Source: Lactobacillus johnsonii ATCC 33200 (GTDB taxonomy: Bacteria > Bacillota > Bacilli > Lactobacillales > Lactobacillaceae). From it: a stretch of 45,736 bases of DNA. Positions 34,850 through 44,559 of this stretch are shown here, one piece after another (position 1 is the first letter of the stretch; the number at the start of each line of letters is the position of its first letter). The stretch lies in contig NZ_GG670120.1 in the NCBI RefSeq assembly GCF_000159355.1, positions 769,147-814,882 on the forward strand, written 5' to 3'. A program made the translations under genes and the position numbers. The notes beneath the pieces were generated by a model, which ran no database searches, was not told where the DNA came from, and worked only from the letters and a program-made list of their open reading frames with translations.

Positions 34850-34854
34850 AAAAA

Positions 34855-36552
34855 TTATCCTAACTCTTTTGTAATCACAGCATCCAAATCAGAAATATTA
34901 ACTTCAGTAGCCTTTTCATCCATTGGACGCTTTACTTCTACAATACCATCTTTTGCTTTTCGACCGATTGTAATTCTTAATGGTGCTCCGACTAAATCAG
35001 CATCATTAAATTTAACACCTGGTCGTTCATTTCTATCATCGTATAAAACATCATACTTGGCTGAAAGTTCTTTTTCAAGTTTTTCAGCTAATTCAGTTTG
35101 AGTTTCATCCTTCATTTTCATTTGAATTAAATGAATGGCAAATGGAGCAATTTCTTTTGGCCATGCGATTCCATTTTCAGTTAAGTGTTGTTCAACTGCA
35201 GCTGACAGCATTCTGGTTACCCCAATTCCATAGGAGCCCATGATTACTGGCTTAGCTTTACCATTATTATCTAAGAAATCAGCACCCATAGTATCAGTAT
35301 AGTAAGTACCTAATTTAAAGATATGACCAACTTCAATACTAGTAGTAAATTTCAATGGTAAATGATCAACTGGATCTGGTTCTCCTTCGTTTGCCGTACG
35401 AATATCCGCAAATTCGTCAACTTTAAAGTCGCGATCTAAATTAGCATTTTGATATTGATAGTCGGTTTCATTTGCACCTACAACTACATTGTACAAATCT
35501 TTAACTGTTTCATCCGCAATAATCTGATCAGCCCAGTCAGCATTGATTGGTCCAACGCCGCCCTTTTCTGAACCAGTAATTTCTACTAATTCATCAGCAT
35601 TTGCAGTTCTAACTTCATCTGCATCTAAGATATGACCTAATTTAACTTCGTTAATTTCCTTATCACCACGGATAAGAACTAAGACCTTTTGGTCATCTGC
35701 AATGTATAAGATACTCTTAACAATTCTAGTTGAAGGAACTTTAAGAAAATCAGCTAACTTTTCAATTGTATCCATTCCTGGAGTAGCTACTTTAGCCAAG
35801 TCTTTTGCTTCTTCTGGTTCTTGTTTAAAAGTATCAATACTTTTAGCCATTTCAAGATTAGCAGCGTAAGTGCCATTTTCATTAGTAGCAATTGTATCTT
35901 CACCAATTGCAGCAGGAGCTTGAAATTCAGTTGAGTTCTTTCCACCCATTGTACCTGAATCTGCAATAACCGGGTGAACAGTAACACCAGCACGATTAAA
36001 GATCTTTAAATATGCGGATTTTTGATCATCGAATTGTTCATCTAATTGTTCACGAGTTGCTGCAAAGCTGTAACCATCTAACATGACAAATTCTCTACCA
36101 CGAAGCAAACCGAAACGTGGACGATTTTCATCACGGAATTTAGTTTGAATTTGATATAGAGCAAGTGGCATTTGCTTATAACTCTTTAAGTTCTTAGCAA
36201 CAATTTCAGTGAAGGTTTCCTCATGTGTTGGTCCAAGCAAACTTTCACGTCCATGTCGGTCTTGAAGCTTAAACATTTCTGCGCCATATTTTTTATAACG
36301 ACCAGATTCTTGCCAAAGGGTTGCAGGCAAGAGATGAGGCATGATCATTTCAGGTACATTAATATTATCCATTTCTTCTTCAATAATATTTTCCGCCTTG
36401 CGTAGGACGCGGTAACCCAAAGGTAAGTATGCATAAACCCCGGCAGTTACTTGACGGATATAGCCACCTCTAAGCATTAATTGGTGACTTTTTGCTACAG
36501 CATCAGAAGGTGCCTCTTTTAACGTTGGCATAAAAAATTTTGATTGACGCAT
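34855..36552 (-). CDS. proS: Prolyl-tRNA synthetase (bacterial type)
   Basis: 565 residues, bacterial-type ProRS. It charges tRNA-Pro. The class II core is at the N-terminus (MRQSKFFMPTLKEAP, then TAGVYAYLPLG and GPTHEETFTEIV with RFGLLRGREFVMLDGYSF). The YbaK-like editing insert (about 225-400) removes mischarged alanine. Motif 3 GSYGIGVTRMLSA is followed by the C-terminal anticodon-binding domain. It sits between rseP and polC, the usual Firmicute order. Confidence 0.97.
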   Translation of the reverse strand: MRQSKFFMPTLKEAPSDAVAKSHQLMLRGGYIRQVTAGVYAYLPLGYRVLRKAENIIEEEMDNINVPEMIMPHLLPATLWQESGRYKKYGAEMFKLQDRHGRESLLGPTHEETFTEIVAKNLKSYKQMPLALYQIQTKFRDENRPRFGLLRGREFVMLDGYSFAATREQLDEQFDDQKSAYLKIFNRAGVTVHPVIADSGTMGGKNSTEFQAPAAIGEDTIATNENGTYAANLEMAKSIDTFKQEPEEAKDLAKVATPGMDTIEKLADFLKVPSTRIVKSILYIADDQKVLVLIRGDKEINEVKLGHILDADEVRTANADELVEITGSEKGGVGPINADWADQIIADETVKDLYNVVVGANETDYQYQNANLDRDFKVDEFADIRTANEGEPDPVDHLPLKFTTSIEVGHIFKLGTYYTDTMGADFLDNNGKAKPVIMGSYGIGVTRMLSAAVEQHLTENGIAWPKEIAPFAIHLIQMKMKDETQTELAEKLEKELSAKYDVLYDDRNERPGVKFNDADLVGAPLRITIGRKAKDGIVEVKRPMDEKATEVNISDLDAVITKELG

Positions 36553-36568
36553 TTATTCCTCCAAAAAT

Positions 36569-37825
36569 TTACTTAATAAAATAGCGATAAATATCATTTC
36601 CAGTTACTGCAACGATTAACAGTAAGAGAATGACAAAACCGATTACATCTACAATTGCTTCCTTATCTTCAGGAATTGGTTTTCGAATAATGAGCTGAAT
36701 CAGGTTAAGTAATAATTTTCCACCATCTAATCCAGGGATTGGAATCAAATTTACAATTCCCAAATTAATAGAAATCATTGCTAAAAATGCTAGCAAGTAT
36801 GTAAAGCCCATGTTTGAAACTTGAACGGTTTGCGAATAAATCCCTACCGGTCCAGAAAGTTTGTTCAAACTAAAATGTCTAAACAAATTGCCTACGGCAT
36901 TAAAGATTAAACCAGTTGTACTAATACTTGTATTCCATCCACGGCTAATTTTTGCACCAAGACTATTATCAGGCTTTCCATAAAAGCCAAGTTGATAGAC
37001 TTTTTGACCATCTATCTTATTAACTTTAGGCTTTATGGAGAATTTTTTAACCTTATTATCTCTTTTTACCTTTACTTCAACAGTCTTACCTTTACTTTCA
37101 GCCAGTTCAGCAGCAATTTGATTGAAATTACTAATTCTTTTATTATTAATCGCGATAATTTCATCATTAGCTTTGATCCCAGCTATTTGAGCAGGTTGAT
37201 GAGCAATAGTGCTACCTACCGTTGTAGTCGGTGCACCAGGAGCTGCTAATGACCAAATAATAAATACAACAAATCCTAAAACAATATTCATGAATGGACC
37301 AGCAAAATTAGTAGCTAATTTTTTACCAACACTGGCCTCTTGAAATTGTGTATCCCGGGGTGCAATTAACAATTCAGTTCCATTTTGTTCAATGATCGTG
37401 GCATCATGATCAACAGAATAAGTTTTTAGTTGATCTTCATCACCATTTTCATATCCTTGAATAGTTAATGCATCTACTAAATCAGCGGCATTGACTTGTA
37501 CTGGAATTCCTTCAATTGGCACTTGAGATCCTGATGCATCAATTCGTTTAACTTTATTTTGATCATCTAACTGCAATACTACTGTAGTACCAGGATCAAT
37601 CTTTGCGGCATCATCAGGTCCCGCTAAGCGCACATATCCCCCTAAAGGAAGCCATCTAATAGTATATGTGGTTTTAGCACGCATCTTTTGAAACAATTTT
37701 GGCCCCATACCAATTGAAAATTCACGAACTAAAATACCGCACTTTTTTGCAACAATAAAATGTCCAAATTCATGAACAAAAACAAGTATCCCAAAAACAA
37801 CTAGAAAGATTAAAATACCTTTCAT
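36569..37825 (-). CDS. rseP: Site-2 zinc metalloprotease RseP/RasP
   Basis: 418 residues. It is an intramembrane protease that cleaves anti-sigma factors and leftover signal peptides within the membrane. The zinc site HEFGH is at 18-22 in the first membrane span, a PDZ domain follows (about 200-275, with PAQIAGIKANDEIIAINNK), and the second metal ligand is in IPIPGLDGGKLLLN, followed by a last membrane span. Four spans are seen. It lies 12 bases after cdsA. Confidence 0.95.
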   Translation of the reverse strand: MKGILIFLVVFGILVFVHEFGHFIVAKKCGILVREFSIGMGPKLFQKMRAKTTYTIRWLPLGGYVRLAGPDDAAKIDPGTTVVLQLDDQNKVKRIDASGSQVPIEGIPVQVNAADLVDALTIQGYENGDEDQLKTYSVDHDATIIEQNGTELLIAPRDTQFQEASVGKKLATNFAGPFMNIVLGFVVFIIWSLAAPGAPTTTVGSTIAHQPAQIAGIKANDEIIAINNKRISNFNQIAAELAESKGKTVEVKVKRDNKVKKFSIKPKVNKIDGQKVYQLGFYGKPDNSLGAKISRGWNTSISTTGLIFNAVGNLFRHFSLNKLSGPVGIYSQTVQVSNMGFTYLLAFLAMISINLGIVNLIPIPGLDGGKLLLNLIQLIIRKPIPEDKEAIVDVIGFVILLLLIVAVTGNDIYRYFIK

Positions 37826-37837
37826 TCAGTAGCTCTC

Positions 37838-38629
37838 CTATAAAATACCCATAAATGCAACAACAGGCAAAACGAAAAGCATGCTATCAAATCGATCTAA
37901 AATTCCTCCATGACCAGGCAAGATCTTACCTGAATCTTTCACACCATAAAAGCGTTTATAAGCTGATTCAACTAAATCTCCCATCTGACCAATAATTGAT
38001 AAGAAGAAGGCTAGAACAATCATCATAGCATTATTCCGACCAGTAGGAACTAAGGTAACGTAAATTGCTGCGATAATTACTGCACAAATTACTGCTCCAA
38101 TAGATCCTTCCCATGTTTTATTAGGACTAATAACTGGCCATAATTTATGCTTTCCAATCTTACGTCCCACCATATACGCTGCAATATCAGTTGACCAAAC
38201 AACTGCGAATACATAGCCTAAAATTGCTAATCCAAGATGGGCATTTCTAATAGCGGCCATGAAGTGAAAGCCAGTTCCGATGTATAAGGCAGCCAAAGTA
38301 TAAACTCCAGCATCATCAAATGTAACCTTATTCTTAGACAAAACCGTTCTTACGAGCATCAACATTACGAAGATATAAAAAATATCATACTTATTTAAAA
38401 ACGCAGGTAAAAATTTAAAGAATGAATCAGGGACTGCCATAGTCAAGGTTGCTAATAAGGCCAAGATAAAATCCCAAGAAACAATAATTTGCTTCTTCAT
38501 AATAAAAATTTCGCTAATTCCAACTGCTGCAAACGCACAAACTAGGACATCAATCCAAATGCCGCCCATTAAAACAATCGGAATAAATAAAATTAAAGCT
38601 ACAATAGCTGTTATTACACGTTGTTTCAT
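37838..38629 (-). CDS. cdsA: Phosphatidate cytidylyltransferase
   Basis: 263 residues with 7-8 membrane spans. It makes CDP-diacylglycerol, the precursor of all phospholipids here. The CDS signature appears near the C-terminus as KDSGKILPGHGGILDRFDSML, with SPNKTWEGSIGA and STDIAAYMVGRKIGKHKL before it. It follows uppS by 26 bases. Confidence 0.95.
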   Translation of the reverse strand: MKQRVITAIVALILFIPIVLMGGIWIDVLVCAFAAVGISEIFIMKKQIIVSWDFILALLATLTMAVPDSFFKFLPAFLNKYDIFYIFVMLMLVRTVLSKNKVTFDDAGVYTLAALYIGTGFHFMAAIRNAHLGLAILGYVFAVVWSTDIAAYMVGRKIGKHKLWPVISPNKTWEGSIGAVICAVIIAAIYVTLVPTGRNNAMMIVLAFFLSIIGQMGDLVESAYKRFYGVKDSGKILPGHGGILDRFDSMLFVLPVVAFMGIL

Positions 38630-38655
38630 TTAAAATTCTACAGTTCTAATTAAAA

Positions 38656-39375
38656 TTATACTTTTCCAAAACGACGATTACGTCCTTGATAATCTTTAAC
38701 TAATTCTTCTAAATCAGTTTTATCAAAATCTGGCCATAATTTATCTGAAAAACTAAATTCAGTATAGGCCATTTGCCACAATAAAAAATTTGATAAACGT
38801 TCTTCTCCAGACGTTCTAATTAATAAATCAGGGTCTTCATATGGAGCTAAAGAATGAGTCAGCAAGTGATCTGAGACCATTTTTTCACTAATATCATCAA
38901 TATCAATTTCTCCGACTTTTACCTTACGGGCAATTTCTTGTACTCCAGCCGTTATTTCTCTATGCGATCCATAGTTAAAGGCAAAATTCAATACCATCCC
39001 TGTATTATTAGCTGTTTCTGCCATGGCTTTTTGGGTTACTAAATATGTCTTCTCAGGTAATTCGTCTACAAATCCCATGATATTAACCCGAACGTTATTT
39101 TCCATTAGTTCCGGCATAAACTTATCAAAAAAGTCAATTGGTAAACGCATCAAATAGTTTACTTCGTCAGTCGGACGAGCCCAATTTTCAGTTGAAAAAG
39201 CATAAAGTGTTAAAACTTTTATTCCTAATTTATTGGCGGCAAGAGCAATATTTCGAATATTATCCATACCATGACGATGTCCGACAAAACGTGGTAAATG
39301 TCTTTTTTTTGCCCATCTACCATTTCCATCCATAATTATGGCTAAATGATTAAGTGGTTTTTTTGATTCTGACAT
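38656..39375 (-). CDS. uppS: Undecaprenyl diphosphate synthase
   Basis: 239 residues. This cis-prenyltransferase makes the C55 carrier lipid for peptidoglycan and teichoic acids. [14 protein letters not shown] with catalytic Asp16, [22 protein letters not shown], and the C-terminal [19 protein letters not shown] with [14 protein letters not shown] are all present. It is in the usual frr-uppS-cdsA order. Confidence 0.97.
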   Translation of the reverse strand: MSESKKPLNHLAIIMDGNGRWAKKRHLPRFVGHRHGMDNIRNIALAANKLGIKVLTLYAFSTENWARPTDEVNYLMRLPIDFFDKFMPELMENNVRVNIMGFVDELPEKTYLVTQKAMAETANNTGMVLNFAFNYGSHREITAGVQEIARKVKVGEIDIDDISEKMVSDHLLTHSLAPYEDPDLLIRTSGEERLSNFLLWQMAYTEFSFSDKLWPDFDKTDLEELVKDYQGRNRRFGKV

Positions 39376-39393
39376 ATCTTATCAAGTCCTAAA

Positions 39394-39951
39394 CTAACCC
39401 TGAGTAATTTCTTGACTCTTTTGATCTGCTAATTTATCAATTTCTTTAGTAGCATCGTCAGTTACTTTTTGAACTTGTTTTTCTAAACTACGTTGTTCAT
39501 CTTCAGTAATATCGCCATCTTTTTCTTGACGCTTCAAAGTATCCATTGCATCTCGACGAACATTGCGGACAGCAATCTTACCTTTTTCAGCAAGCTTGCC
39601 TACTTGTTTAGCAATTTCTTGACGACGTTCACCGGTTAATTGTGGAATAACAATTCTAATTACAGTACCATCATTAGCTGGAGTAATTCCAAGATCAGAA
39701 GCTAAGATAGCATGTTCAATGTCATCTAAAGTTGATTTATCATAAGGCGTTACCATTAAAACACGAGCTTCAGGAATGCTTACACTAGACATTTGTGTAA
39801 GTGGAGTTGGAACACCGTAGTAGTTCACCTTAATTCCATCCAATAAGCTTGCATTTGCAACACCGGCACGAATACCGCCTAATTCCTTTTGGAATACAGC
39901 GATAGACTTTTTCATATTATCTTTTGCTTTTTCAATTACTTCATTAGCCAT
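39394..39951 (-). CDS. frr: Ribosome recycling factor
   Basis: 185 residues, standard length. With EF-G it splits the ribosome after termination. It has an L-shaped two-domain fold. Visible: [43 protein letters not shown] and [16 protein letters not shown]. Its start overlaps the pyrH stop in TAATG, a sign of translational coupling. Confidence 0.97.
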   Translation of the reverse strand: MANEVIEKAKDNMKKSIAVFQKELGGIRAGVANASLLDGIKVNYYGVPTPLTQMSSVSIPEARVLMVTPYDKSTLDDIEHAILASDLGITPANDGTVIRIVIPQLTGERRQEIAKQVGKLAEKGKIAVRNVRRDAMDTLKRQEKDGDITEDEQRSLEKQVQKVTDDATKEIDKLADQKSQEITQG

Positions 39952-40676
39952 TATTTATCACCTTTGATTACAGTACCAATATTTTCACCCATAACAACTT
40001 TCTTAATGTTACCAGGCTTATTTACATTAAAGACAACTAGTGGAATATTATTATCCATAGACAATGAACTAGCTGTACTATCCATTACCTTTAAGTTCTT
40101 TGAAATCAAATCAAGTTGAGTTAATTCAGAGTATTTCTTAGCATTTGGATCAACTTTAGGATCAGCTGAGTAAACGCCGTCAACTCCATTTTTAGCCATC
40201 AAAATTACATCTGCATTAATTTCAGCTGCTCTTAAAGCTGCAGTAGTATCGGTTGAGAAGTAAGGATTACCGGTACCACCACCAAAAATAACAACACGAC
40301 CCTTTTCTAAATGACGAACGGCTTTACGACGAATATATGGTTCCGCAATTTGGCGCATTTCAATTGATGTTTGTACTCGTGTTGGAACGCCTAAGTTTTC
40401 TAATCCATCTTGTAATGCTAGACCATTCATAATCGTTGCTAGCATTCCCATATAGTCTGCTTGAGCTCTTTCCATACCCAGATTTGCACCAGTTTCACCA
40501 CGCCACATATTTCCACCGCCACAAACAATACCGATTTCAACACCCATATCGTGAACAGACTTAATTTCTTCAGCTAGATGCTTAATAACCTCTGGGTTAA
40601 TACCAGTACCTTTTTCACCAGCAAGAGCCTCACCAGAAACTTTTAAAATAATACGTTTATACTTAACTTGACTCAT
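39951..40676 (-). CDS. pyrH: Uridylate kinase
   Basis: 241 residues. It phosphorylates UMP to UDP; the enzyme is a hexamer regulated by GTP and [22 protein letters not shown] at the start, [12 protein letters not shown], and [20 protein letters not shown] are the marks of bacterial PyrH. A strong AGGAGG lies 7 bases before ATG 40676. It begins pyrH-frr-uppS-cdsA-rseP-proS-polC after the tsf terminator; TGGTAAAAT about 30 bases upstream of the ATG is a possible extended -10. Confidence 0.97.
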   Translation of the reverse strand: MSQVKYKRIILKVSGEALAGEKGTGINPEVIKHLAEEIKSVHDMGVEIGIVCGGGNMWRGETGANLGMERAQADYMGMLATIMNGLALQDGLENLGVPTRVQTSIEMRQIAEPYIRRKAVRHLEKGRVVIFGGGTGNPYFSTDTTAALRAAEINADVILMAKNGVDGVYSADPKVDPNAKKYSELTQLDLISKNLKVMDSTASSLSMDNNIPLVVFNVNKPGNIKKVVMGENIGTVIKGDK

Positions 40677-40736
40677 AAATTTACCTCCTCATTGCTTTTA
40701 TCATTTTACCATAAAATCACTGCAATATATTATACC

Positions 40737-40768
40737 GAAAAAAAGGAGCAACGCCTAAGCGTTACTCC
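40737..40768 (-). terminator. Terminator of rpsB-tsf
   Basis: Minus-strand 10-bp stem GGAGTAACGC (40768-40759)/GCGTTGCTCC (40754-40745) with one G·U, 4-base loop, followed by TTTTTTT. Confidence 0.9.
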
Positions 40769-40785
40769 CATTTTTAAGTAAATAA

Positions 40786-41811
40786 TTACTTCATTTGTTC
40801 ACGTACTTCAGCAGCAAAGTCTTCTTGCTTCTTTTCAATACCTTCGCCAACTTCATAACGTTGGAAAGCAACTAACTTAGCTCCCTTTTCCTTTAAGAAT
40901 TCGCCAACAGTCTTGCTGTCGTCCATAATGTAGTTTTGTGATAAAACTGCAAATTGCTTATCAACTTGAGTATTATCATCAATAAAGCGTTGCATCTTAC
41001 CAGGAATAATCTTATCCCAAATCTTTTCAGGCTTGCCTTCTTCTTTAAGTTCAGCCTTAATATCTTCTTTAGCTTTAGCTAAGATATCATCGCTTAATTG
41101 TTTTTCTGAACCATAAACAAGGTGTGGCAATGGTTTCTTGTTTACCAAAGCACGACTTTCGTTATCTTGATCAATCTTGTGGTTCATAACAGCTAATTGA
41201 TCAGTGATGAATTCATCATCTAATTCATCAGGTGAGATAACTTTAGGACTCATAGCAGCAATGTGCATAGCTAAATGCTTAGCAGTAGCTGCATCAGCAC
41301 CTTCTAAAACAGTGATAACACCAATTTGGCCACCATTGTGTTGGTATGCACCAAATTCTTGGTCATCAGTTTTTTCTTCTAAAGCGAAACGACGTAAAAC
41401 GATCTTTTCACCAATAGTAGCAGTTGCATCTACGAATGACTGACCCAAAGTAGTACCATCAGCCATCTTTAATTCTTCAGCTGCTTCCATGTCAGCAGGT
41501 TTACCTTCAGCAATAGTTTTAGTAGCTTCATTAACTAATTTAACAAACTTATCGTTTGAAGAAACGAAGTCAGTTTCTGAGTTAACTTCAGTAATAGCTG
41601 CAACATTACCATCAACGTAAACGCCAGTTAAACCTTCAGCTGCAACACGATCAGCTTTCTTAGCAGCCTTTGCCATACCTTTATCACGAAGATATTGAAC
41701 TGCCTTATCCATGTCACCGTCAACTTCTACTAATGCTTTCTTGGCATCCATAACACCAGCACCAGTACGTTCCCGTAATTCTTTAACTAATTGAGCAGTA
41801 ATTTTTGCCAT
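40786..41811 (-). CDS. tsf: Elongation factor Ts
   Basis: 341 residues. It recycles EF-Tu by nucleotide exchange. The N-terminal UBA-like domain ([19 protein letters not shown]) is followed by the EF-Tu contact motif [14 protein letters not shown], and the core and coiled-coil region up to a final EVREQMK. The length is larger than E. coli Ts (about 283) but common in lactobacilli. It follows rpsB by 37 bases and is followed by a strong terminator. Confidence 0.97.
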   Translation of the reverse strand: MAKITAQLVKELRERTGAGVMDAKKALVEVDGDMDKAVQYLRDKGMAKAAKKADRVAAEGLTGVYVDGNVAAITEVNSETDFVSSNDKFVKLVNEATKTIAEGKPADMEAAEELKMADGTTLGQSFVDATATIGEKIVLRRFALEEKTDDQEFGAYQHNGGQIGVITVLEGADAATAKHLAMHIAAMSPKVISPDELDDEFITDQLAVMNHKIDQDNESRALVNKKPLPHLVYGSEKQLSDDILAKAKEDIKAELKEEGKPEKIWDKIIPGKMQRFIDDNTQVDKQFAVLSQNYIMDDSKTVGEFLKEKGAKLVAFQRYEVGEGIEKKQEDFAAEVREQMK

Positions 41812-41848
41812 TAATATGTCCTCCTACAGAACTAACAGTAAAAACAAA

Positions 41849-42634
41849 TTAGTCTTCTGATTTTTCAACAACTACTTCGATGGATTCTTCTTCATCATCT
41901 TCAGCTGCTGCTTTATCAGCCATTTCTTTTTCAACATCTTCGCTGTCATCTTGGCCTTGCTTACCTTCGATAATTGCATCAGCCATAGCACCTGAAATCA
42001 AACGAATTGCACGAATTGCGTCATCGTTTGCTGGGATAACAACGTCGATTGGATCTGGATCAGTGTTAGTATCAACCATAGCTACTACAGGGATACCTAA
42101 AATGTTTGCTTCGTGAACAGCGATCTTTTCTTTCTTAGGATCAACAACAAACATAACATCTGGGATTCTTGGCATATCTTCAATACCACCTAAGAATCTT
42201 TCAAGTTTTTCCATTTCCTTAGTCAAAAGTGCAACTTCCTTCTTTGGTAATACGTCGAAAGTGCCATCTTCTGACATTTGCTTTAATTCCTTTAATCTCT
42301 TAACACGGCTTTGGATAGTAGTCCAGTTAGTCAAAGTACCACCTAACCAACGTTGGTTAACGTAGTATTGACCTGCACGTGTAGCTTCTTCTTTAACAGC
42401 GTCTTGTGCTTGTTTCTTAGTACCAACAAACAAAAATACGCCACCGTCTTGAGCAACTGCCTTAACGTAGTTGTAAGCGTCATCTAACATCTTAATAGTC
42501 TTTTGTAAGTCAATGATGTAGATTCCGTTTCTTTGAGTGAAAATGTAAGGAGCCATCTTTGGATCCCATCTTCTAGTTTGGTGACCGAAGTGGACACCTG
42601 CTTCAAGCAATTGCTTCATAGTAACAACTGTCAT
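41849..42634 (-). CDS. rpsB: 30S ribosomal protein S2
   Basis: 261 residues from ATG 42634, with AGGAGG 8 bases upstream. The body starts [19 protein letters not shown], as S2 proteins do; longer in-frame sequence upstream is leader. Visible: [35 protein letters not shown] and [21 protein letters not shown]. The C-terminal tail after about 225 is very acidic. First gene of rpsB-tsf, with a good promoter and a structured leader of about 117 bases. Confidence 0.96.
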   Translation of the reverse strand: MTVVTMKQLLEAGVHFGHQTRRWDPKMAPYIFTQRNGIYIIDLQKTIKMLDDAYNYVKAVAQDGGVFLFVGTKKQAQDAVKEEATRAGQYYVNQRWLGGTLTNWTTIQSRVKRLKELKQMSEDGTFDVLPKKEVALLTKEMEKLERFLGGIEDMPRIPDVMFVVDPKKEKIAVHEANILGIPVVAMVDTNTDPDPIDVVIPANDDAIRAIRLISGAMADAIIEGKQGQDDSEDVEKEMADKAAAEDDEEESIEVVVEKSED

Positions 42635-42660
42635 AAAAAATTCCTCCTGGTTAATTCCTC

Positions 42661-42750
42661 TCAAGAGGTCGTATTAAATTCTGACCATAAATGGCACCTA
42701 GGAATTTAATCGCTCTTGATGTGATATAAATTTAATATGCGAAACGCATA
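42661..42750 (-). promoter_or_regulatory. Structured 5' leader of rpsB, candidate S2 autoregulatory element
   Basis: Read on the minus strand, the leader holds a 5' hairpin TATGCG-TTT-CGCATA (42750-42736). A nested structure follows: outer stem TCAAGAG (42719-42713)/CTCTTGA (42667-42661), inner 9-bp perfect stem ATTAAATTC (42710-42702)/GAATTTAAT (42681-42673), and an apical CCAT/ATGG hairpin. CTCTTGA can instead fold into CCTCTTGAGAGG just before the RBS. A fold switch controlled by S2 is inferred. Confidence 0.6.
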
Positions 42751-42757
42751 CTTGAAC

Positions 42758-42786
42758 ATTGTAACTAATTAATTTTATAAATGCAA
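42758..42786 (-). promoter_or_regulatory. Promoter of rpsB-tsf
   Basis: Minus-strand -35 TTGCAT (42786-42781) and -10 TACAAT (42763-42758), spacer exactly 17. It begins directly after the stop codon of the upstream methyltransferase gene. Confidence 0.72.
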
Positions 42787-43809
42787 TTAAAATTTTACAT
42801 TATGTTCTTTTAAAAAATCCTCTTTCCATTTTCTTGAATGGTGTTTGAACCAATATTCTCTCTTTAAGGACAGTTTTTTATCATCAAATTCTTCATGATA
42901 AATCAATTTTACTGGTCGACGTGTTTTTGTGTATTTAGCCCCTTTTCCTTCATTGTGCATCTTTAATCGATGAGCTAAGTCATTTGTAAAACCACCATAG
43001 AAACTTCCATCATTACACAATAGGCAGTAAAAATAATATTTTTCTTTTTTAGGCCCTTCTTCCTTATTTTCAGCGATAACTTTTTTTATTTCAGGTGTAA
43101 AGGATCCGTCTTGATTATGAACAACAATGGCATCCCTCAAAACTAGACCATCACTCGCAGTATTTCTAATTGCTTCTACCACAACTAAATTAGCATCTGC
43201 CACTCTCTTAGAGACAAATGGTTGCACCCACTTTACACTCAGTTGATTTTCTAAACAATAGTGCATAATTTCACCCAAACGCTCAGGCCGATGAACCATA
43301 AACATTTTGCCTTTCATCTTCAGCATATCACTTGATACTTTAATTATTTGCTCAAGGTTAATTGCTAGTTCATGTCTTGCTAAGGCCTTTTTTTCATCTG
43401 GATTAACAATATGACCTTTAGGAACTTTGAAATAAGGAGGATTAACAACAACTACATCATACTTATCTTTACCTAATTTTTTCGGGGCATCTAATGCATT
43501 CAGACAATGGACTTCTATCCGATTTTCTAATTTATTCAATTTAATACTTCGTCTTGCCTGATCAGCTATTTCTTTTTGAATCTCCACTGCATCATAATGT
43601 GCCCGGTTAAAATAGGACATGTAGATACTAGCAGCCCCATTACCACTACATAAATCAACAACTTTATAATTATCATGTATTTTATTTTGCGCAAAATATC
43701 CAAGAAGAAGCGTATCTAAAGAAAAAGAAAACGCATCTTTTTCTTGGATGATTTGTAGGTCATCATTGTACATATAATCAATTCGTTCATTAGGTTTCAA
43801 TAGATCCAT
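42787..43809 (-). CDS. Fusion: TrmN6-like adenine N6-methyltransferase plus GIY-YIG nuclease domain
   Basis: 340 residues in one frame. The N-terminal part (about 1-245) is a class I SAM methyltransferase of the YabB/TrmN6 type: VVDLCSGNGAASI as the SAM-binding motif I and VVVNPPYF as the catalytic NPPY motif for amino-N methylation, probably of tRNA. The C-terminal part (about 255-340) is a YazA/UPF0213-type GIY-YIG domain: YYFYCLLCNDGSFYGGFTNDLAHRL, then a basic KYTKTRRPVKLIYHEEF. In B. subtilis yabB and yazA are separate neighbouring genes; here they are joined. RBS GAAGGG is about 8 bases from ATG 43809. The exact RNA or DNA target is unknown. Confidence 0.9.
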   Translation of the reverse strand: MDLLKPNERIDYMYNDDLQIIQEKDAFSFSLDTLLLGYFAQNKIHDNYKVVDLCSGNGAASIYMSYFNRAHYDAVEIQKEIADQARRSIKLNKLENRIEVHCLNALDAPKKLGKDKYDVVVVNPPYFKVPKGHIVNPDEKKALARHELAINLEQIIKVSSDMLKMKGKMFMVHRPERLGEIMHYCLENQLSVKWVQPFVSKRVADANLVVVEAIRNTASDGLVLRDAIVVHNQDGSFTPEIKKVIAENKEEGPKKEKYYFYCLLCNDGSFYGGFTNDLAHRLKMHNEGKGAKYTKTRRPVKLIYHEEFDDKKLSLKREYWFKHHSRKWKEDFLKEHNVKF

Positions 43810-43844
43810 TTTCTATACCCTTCTAAAAATTCTTTGCTGTATTG

Positions 43845-43850
43845 TATAAT
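43845..43850 (+). promoter_or_regulatory. Probable -10 of plsC
   Basis: Perfect TATAAT at 43845-43850, 27 bases upstream of the plsC ATG; no clear -35 at 17 bases. Confidence 0.5.
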
Positions 43851-43877
43851 ACTATAGATAAAATTGGAGGAAAGATC

Positions 43878-44492
43878 ATGTTTTATAAAATTATTCGCCC
43901 AGTCGGCCGATTTATTGTCTGGGTACTTAATGGACATTTACACGTTCATCATAAAGACCGTATACCAAAAGATAACTATATTTTAGTAGCCCCTCATCGA
44001 ACTTGGTGGGAACCAATTCTTTTTGCCTTGGCTGCAAGTCCAATGGAATTTATGTTTATGGCAAAAAAAGAACTTTTTAAAAATCCTATTTTGAGATTTA
44101 TTTTAGTGCATGCACATGCTTTTTCAGTAGATCGCGATAATCCTGGTCCTTCTGCAATTAAGATTCCTGTTAAAGGATTACGCAAAGGTGATCTATCGTT
44201 GATTATTTTTCCTTCCGGAACTCGTCATTCTGAAGAGCTTAAAAGCGGCGCATTTGTTATTGCCAAAATGGCTAATAAGCCTTTAGTGCCAGTTGTTTAT
44301 CAAGGACCGTTGACCTTTAAAGGCTTCCTAAAAAGAAAATCTTTAGACATTTGTTTTGGTGATCCAATCTATATTCCACGCCGCGAAAAGATTAATAAAG
44401 AAACTACACCTGCTCTATACCAGCAATTGGAAGAAGCTTGGGACAAGTTAGATAAAGAACAAAATCCTGACTTTCACTATATCGCAAAATAA
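43878..44492 (+). CDS. plsC: 1-acyl-sn-glycerol-3-phosphate acyltransferase (PlsC family)
   Basis: 204 residues from ATG 43878, with GGAGGA 8 bases upstream; earlier in-frame codons lie over the -10. It acylates lysophosphatidate to phosphatidate at the membrane. A hydrophobic N-terminus (about 1-20) is followed by the acyltransferase block I APHRTWWEP (HX4E form), block II FSVDRD and block III FPSGTRHSEELKSGAF, where Ser replaces the usual Glu of PEGTRS. The last block is PLVPVVYQGP. It lies ahead of cfa and opposite the methyltransferase gene, in a lipid-related context. Confidence 0.9.
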   Translation: MFYKIIRPVGRFIVWVLNGHLHVHHKDRIPKDNYILVAPHRTWWEPILFALAASPMEFMFMAKKELFKNPILRFILVHAHAFSVDRDNPGPSAIKIPVKGLRKGDLSLIIFPSGTRHSEELKSGAFVIAKMANKPLVPVVYQGPLTFKGFLKRKSLDICFGDPIYIPRREKINKETTPALYQQLEEAWDKLDKEQNPDFHYIAK

Positions 44493-44559
44493 TTTTTTTA
44501 TTATTCAAGATTTTTAGTGTTAAAATGACATAGTCTAGCGTAGAAAAGGAGAATCAATA

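Noticed and set aside
42635-42664. Longer S2 start at 42664
   Set aside because: These codons cover the AGGAGG and leader; S2 proteins start at the ATG at 42634.
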